From CAVUCE01 sp963739985 (lineage in GTDB: Bacteria > Bacteroidota > Ignavibacteria > Ignavibacteriales > Ignavibacteriaceae): a DNA stretch of 64,000 nucleotides. The stretch is taken from NCBI GenBank assembly GCA_963739985.1, contig CAVUCE010000006.1, forward strand, positions 186,001 through 250,000, in the 5' to 3' direction. Below, one piece after another: positions 61,451-64,000 of this stretch (within the stretch, counting starts at the first letter, position 1; every line of letters starts with the position of its first letter). Position numbers and translations under genes: made by a program. The notes beneath the pieces were generated by a model. The model did no database searches and was not told where the DNA came from. It worked only from the letters and a program-made list of their open reading frames with translations.

Positions 61451-62752
61451 ATGTCGCGATTTGCAACAATCGATAGGGGCAAACCGATGTCGGCAGTACT
61501 AAAAGTAGTCGGTGTTGGTGGGGGTGGTTGTAATGCCATCGAAAGTATGATAAAGCGCGGTCTAGTTGGTGTTGAGTACGTAGCTGTTAACACCGATGCT
61601 CAAGTTCTGAACAGCAGTAGTGCTACTCATAAAATACAGGTGGGAACTGCGATTACCAGAGGACTCGGAGCCGGAGCAGATCCAACGATCGGTAAAAAAT
61701 CATTGGAAGAAGATAGAGAAAAAATTGCCGAAGTTCTTTCCGGAAGTGATATGGTTTTTGTTACTGCAGGAATGGGCGGCGGTACCGGAACCGGTGGCGC
61801 GCCGGTAATTGCATCTATTGCAAGAAGTATTGGCTCTTTGGTTGTGGGTATTGTTACAAAGCCTTTTCGTTGGGAAGGTAAAAAGCGAATGCTTAATGCC
61901 GAACAAGGAATTCAAGAATTAAAACAGCATGTTGATAGTTTAATTGTTATTCCTAACGAAAGACTTTTAAGCATCCTCGATAAAAGCATAAATGCTTTTG
62001 CAGCATTCGACAAACCGAATGAAGTTCTTTATGAAGCTACAAGAGGAATAGCGGATATCATAACCGTTGAAGGTTTAATCAACGTTGATTTTGCCGATGT
62101 TCGTTCTGTAATGAATCAAAGCGGTGAAGCTTTAATGGGATGCGGAATTGCAAGCGGCGAAAACCGTGCAATTGAAGCAGCTCAAAAAGCTATCTCTAGT
62201 CCTTTGCTTGAAGGTATAAATATAAAAGGTGCAAAAAGTGTTCTTCTAAATGTTACCGGATCAAGTAATCTTACCATGCAGGAAATTAATGAAGGTAACA
62301 ACGTTATTTTTGAAGCTGCCGGAGAAGAAGCTAATGTTATTTTCGGTTGTGTTAGAAAAGAAGAAATGAATGATTATGTTTCTTATACTGTAATTGCAAC
62401 CGGTTTTGATGGAGCAGCAGTTAGTTTTGCAGCCAAATCTACTTCAAAACCTGTTCAGCAGCCGCAGCAAAAAGATCCTGATCTATTTAGAGGCGGATTT
62501 AGTTTTTTACAAAATAATAGTGAAGTAAATACTGAAGATCTTGATGTTCCAACTATATTGAGAGTTAAAAAGCCTAAGTCTTCTTTAGATGAAACTCCAA
62601 AGGAAAACAAAGAAACACCTAAAAGCGGTTTTAATTTTGATGCTTCACGTTATAATTGGGCTAAAGATAAAGCACAAAAACAAAATAACGAAGAAGAAGC
62701 TCATGACGACGACGAGGACAGCTCATCATTTTTAAGAATGATAATGGACTGA
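61451..62752 (+). CDS. ftsZ: Cell division protein FtsZ
   Basis: FtsZ is the tubulin-like GTPase that forms the division ring. It has 433 residues: GVGGGGCNAIESM near the N-terminus, the tubulin signature G109-G-G-T-G-T-G115, the T7-loop region VDFADVRSVM (NxxD type), then a disordered linker (about 325-415). The C-terminal peptide is SSSFLRMIMD, a divergent form of the usual partner-binding tail. A strong AGGAGG precedes ATG 61451. It is the last gene of the dcw cluster. Confidence 0.97.
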   Translation: MSRFATIDRGKPMSAVLKVVGVGGGGCNAIESMIKRGLVGVEYVAVNTDAQVLNSSSATHKIQVGTAITRGLGAGADPTIGKKSLEEDREKIAEVLSGSDMVFVTAGMGGGTGTGGAPVIASIARSIGSLVVGIVTKPFRWEGKKRMLNAEQGIQELKQHVDSLIVIPNERLLSILDKSINAFAAFDKPNEVLYEATRGIADIITVEGLINVDFADVRSVMNQSGEALMGCGIASGENRAIEAAQKAISSPLLEGINIKGAKSVLLNVTGSSNLTMQEINEGNNVIFEAAGEEANVIFGCVRKEEMNDYVSYTVIATGFDGAAVSFAAKSTSKPVQQPQQKDPDLFRGGFSFLQNNSEVNTEDLDVPTILRVKKPKSSLDETPKENKETPKSGFNFDASRYNWAKDKAQKQNNEEEAHDDDEDSSSFLRMIMD

Positions 62753-62757
62753 TTTTT

Positions 62758-62790
62758 ACTAAAGGTAAATTTCAGTCCTTTAGTTAAATT
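62758..62790 (+). terminator. Possible terminator after ftsZ
   Basis: An 8-bp stem (ACTAAAGG at 62758-62765, CCTTTAGT at 62777-62784) starts 6 nt after the ftsZ stop. An alternative stem (AGTTAAA/TTTAACT) overlaps it. The following sequence is AT-rich but has only short T-runs, so efficiency is uncertain. Confidence 0.4.
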
Positions 62791-62852
62791 TATTTTTAAC
62801 TAAAATTTATTCGGGGGAGAATCTATTTAACAGACGTTCCGCGTTGAATATT

Positions 62853-63047
62853 TTATTCATCGCTTGGTCTGCTTTCTATAAATATATTATCTTCTTCATC
62901 CTTTGTAATTATAATTCTGTTTGGTTTACAGCAAACTCTGCAGTCCTCTATAAAATCCTGCTTACCGTTAACTGTCAAATCAACTATAACACCGTTTAAT
63001 TCTCCGCAGTATTGGCACATCCACTCAAATTCATCTGCTGCTAACAT
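62853..63047 (-). CDS. CPXCG-motif cysteine-rich zinc-binding protein
   Basis: This 64-residue protein has two cysteine pairs, C-Q-Y-C (residues 11-14) and C-R-V-C followed by C (about 37-41), in the pattern of the small CPXCG-motif family (Cys_rich_CPXG). The second site carries CRVCC. It probably binds zinc; its role is unknown. ATG 63047 is preceded by a very good GGAGGT five nt upstream. It converges on ftsZ and diverges from the DnaE-like frame. Confidence 0.82.
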   Translation of the reverse strand: MLAADEFEWMCQYCGELNGVIVDLTVNGKQDFIEDCRVCCKPNRIIITKDEEDNIFIESRPSDE

Positions 63048-63147
63048 TTTTCACCTCCGACTTTTCTTACCTGACAGTATCTTAATTATTTAATTTCTCA
63101 TGCTCAAATTTTTCTTGTATTGCATTTTAACGGAAAAACTACTAAAT

Positions 63148-63173
63148 ATATAGTGCTCAAATGTTCACTATAT
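63148..63173. promoter_or_regulatory. 26-bp palindrome, candidate repressor operator upstream of dnaE-like gene
   Basis: Arms ATATAGTG (63148-63155) and CACTATAT (63166-63173) are perfect complements around a 10-nt spacer that itself contains a symmetrical CA..TG. The right arm runs into the first ATG of the DnaE-like frame. Second DnaE genes are commonly under LexA control in other bacteria, so an SOS operator is a reasonable guess. The motif is not a textbook LexA box of any group I can name. Confidence 0.5.
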
Positions 63174-64000
63174 GTTTATGAAGCTGATTAAAAAGCAAAA
63201 TATTGAAACTACTCTATATTATGATGTTCCTGAACAGTGGCGGGAAAATCTTAATATACAAACGCTTTATCCGCCTATTCCCAGGAAGAAGAACGGTGTT
63301 GGATTCGATATTTTTGATTTTGAAATGCTGTTTAAAGATGAAGCGACAAACCAACTTATTCGTGAAGGGAACACAATAGGCTGTTTTTATATTGAATCTC
63401 CTGGAATGCGCTCGTTGCTAAGAAAGTTAGATGTTCACACTTTTGAAATGCTGACGGCTGCTAGTTCAATTATTCGTCCGGGCGTTGCTGAGAGCGGAAT
63501 GATGAGAGAATTTATTGAAAGGCATAAAGATCCCGCAAGGCGTATATATTTATTACCTGGAATGGAGAAATATCTTGGCGAAACATACGGTGTTATGATT
63601 TACCAGGAAGATGTTATTAAAATTGCTCATCATATAGCCGGGCTTACTTTGGAAGAAGCCGATTTATTACGGCGTGCAATGAGCGGCAAAATGCGCTCAC
63701 ATCAGGCAATGAAACAAATTAAAGATAGGTTCTTCTTTTCATGTTCTTCAAAAGGATTAACGGATGAACAAGGTCAAGAACTTTGGCGACAGATTGAATC
63801 GTTTGCCGGTTATTCTTTTTGCAAGGCTCATAGTGCATCTTTTGCTTTACTATCATACCAGGTGGCATATCTTAAAACTCATTATCCCGCCGAATTTATA
63901 GCAAGTGTTATAAGCAACGGCGGGGGATTTTATTCTGCGGCGGTTTACATTCAAGAAGCTAAACGAATGGGATTGATTATAAAACTTCCGTGCATAAACA
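63172..64000 (+). CDS. DnaE-type DNA polymerase III alpha subunit, N-terminally truncated, runs off window
   Basis: An open frame begins at ATG 63172 (or 63178), after an in-frame TAG at 63151, and stays open to the window end (276 codons). From about residue 49 it matches the part of bacterial DnaE after the palm: IGCFYIESPGMRSLLRKL, SSIIRPGVAESGMM, ETYGVMIYQEDVIKIAHH, EADLLRRAMSGK and FAGYSFCKAHSASFALLSYQ. The wording is that of the second, DnaE2-like polymerase of Bacteroidota. The PHP domain and the catalytic palm aspartates would lie before the start and are missing. Residues 1-48 are unlike DnaE. Confidence 0.8.
   Translation, partial: MFMKLIKKQNIETTLYYDVPEQWRENLNIQTLYPPIPRKKNGVGFDIFDFEMLFKDEATNQLIREGNTIGCFYIESPGMRSLLRKLDVHTFEMLTAASSIIRPGVAESGMMREFIERHKDPARRIYLLPGMEKYLGETYGVMIYQEDVIKIAHHIAGLTLEEADLLRRAMSGKMRSHQAMKQIKDRFFFSCSSKGLTDEQGQELWRQIESFAGYSFCKAHSASFALLSYQVAYLKTHYPAEFIASVISNGGGFYSAAVYIQEAKRMGLIIKLPCIN

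Overview
The window is AT-rich (about one third G+C by eye) bacterial chromosome, densely coded with short gaps. The gene set points to the Bacteroidota/Chlorobi group, most likely the Ignavibacteria. The evidence is a complete division and cell wall (dcw) cluster with a meso-diaminopimelate-type MurE and outer-membrane-type signal-peptide proteins, a DUF4286 protein, a tiny AURKAIP1/mS38-like basic protein, a Bacteroidota-style second DnaE, and several promoter candidates of the TAnnTTTG type. Good GGAGG ribosome binding sites and several TTG starts argue against the class Bacteroidia, where Shine-Dalgarno sites are rare. This assignment is inference from gene content; no 16S gene is present.

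Layout. 1-2.6 kb: a small operon (pterin carbinolamine dehydratase, TPR protein, pyrE) and a PP2C-type phosphatase. 2.6-4 kb: an aldehyde dehydrogenase. 4-10.6 kb, minus strand: three PAS-domain histidine kinases in a row with no adjacent response regulator; the promoter-proximal one is split by a one-base frameshift. 10.9-16.2 kb: truA, an SDR reductase, membrane and envelope proteins, an enoyl-CoA hydratase and a degenerate polysaccharide-deacetylase-like protein. 16.2-23.8 kb, minus strand: an M16 peptidase pair, two tandem signal peptidases I, gatB and an M23 endopeptidase. 24-26.4 kb: a FetAB-type ABC exporter and a YhdH-type reductase. 26.5-40 kb: a run of peptidases (M16, M3, S9) mixed with transporters (AEC, SLC13), a GMP reductase-like enzyme, a cupin and small unknowns. 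40.4-42 kb: an HU protein, a zinc-ribbon/TPR protein, the mS38-like 31-residue protein and tRNA-Thr(CGT). 42.1-45.9 kb: a type IIG (Eco57I-like) restriction-methylation gene split by two compensating frameshifts. 46.3-62.8 kb: the dcw cluster mraZ-rsmH-ftsL-ftsI-murE-murF-mraY-murD-ftsW-murG-(unknown)-murC-ftsQ-ftsA-ftsZ, with almost every junction overlapping. 62.8-64 kb: a CPXCG cysteine-rich protein, and on the opposite strand the start of a DnaE-type polymerase fragment that leaves the window.

The dcw block works as one unit. MraZ probably represses its own promoter through three 5-bp boxes at 10-bp intervals. RsmH modifies 16S rRNA, MurE/F/D/C with MraY and MurG build lipid II, FtsW/FtsI polymerise and cross-link it at the septum, and FtsQ/L/A/Z form the divisome. 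ddl and murB are absent from the cluster.

The least ordinary signals are as follows. (1) Two 123-bp MITE-like palindromic elements, at 36.6 and 45.9 kb, are about 96% identical, lie in opposite orientation and each have a 7-bp target duplication of the form TTANTAA. (2) A DnaE-like reading frame begins only after the catalytic palm region and is preceded by a 26-bp palindrome that looks like a repressor operator. (3) Two genes are split by small indels. (4) An uncharacterised PH-like membrane protein is embedded between murG and murC. I found no CRISPR array, integrase or transposase, and no clear multi-gene undescribed system.
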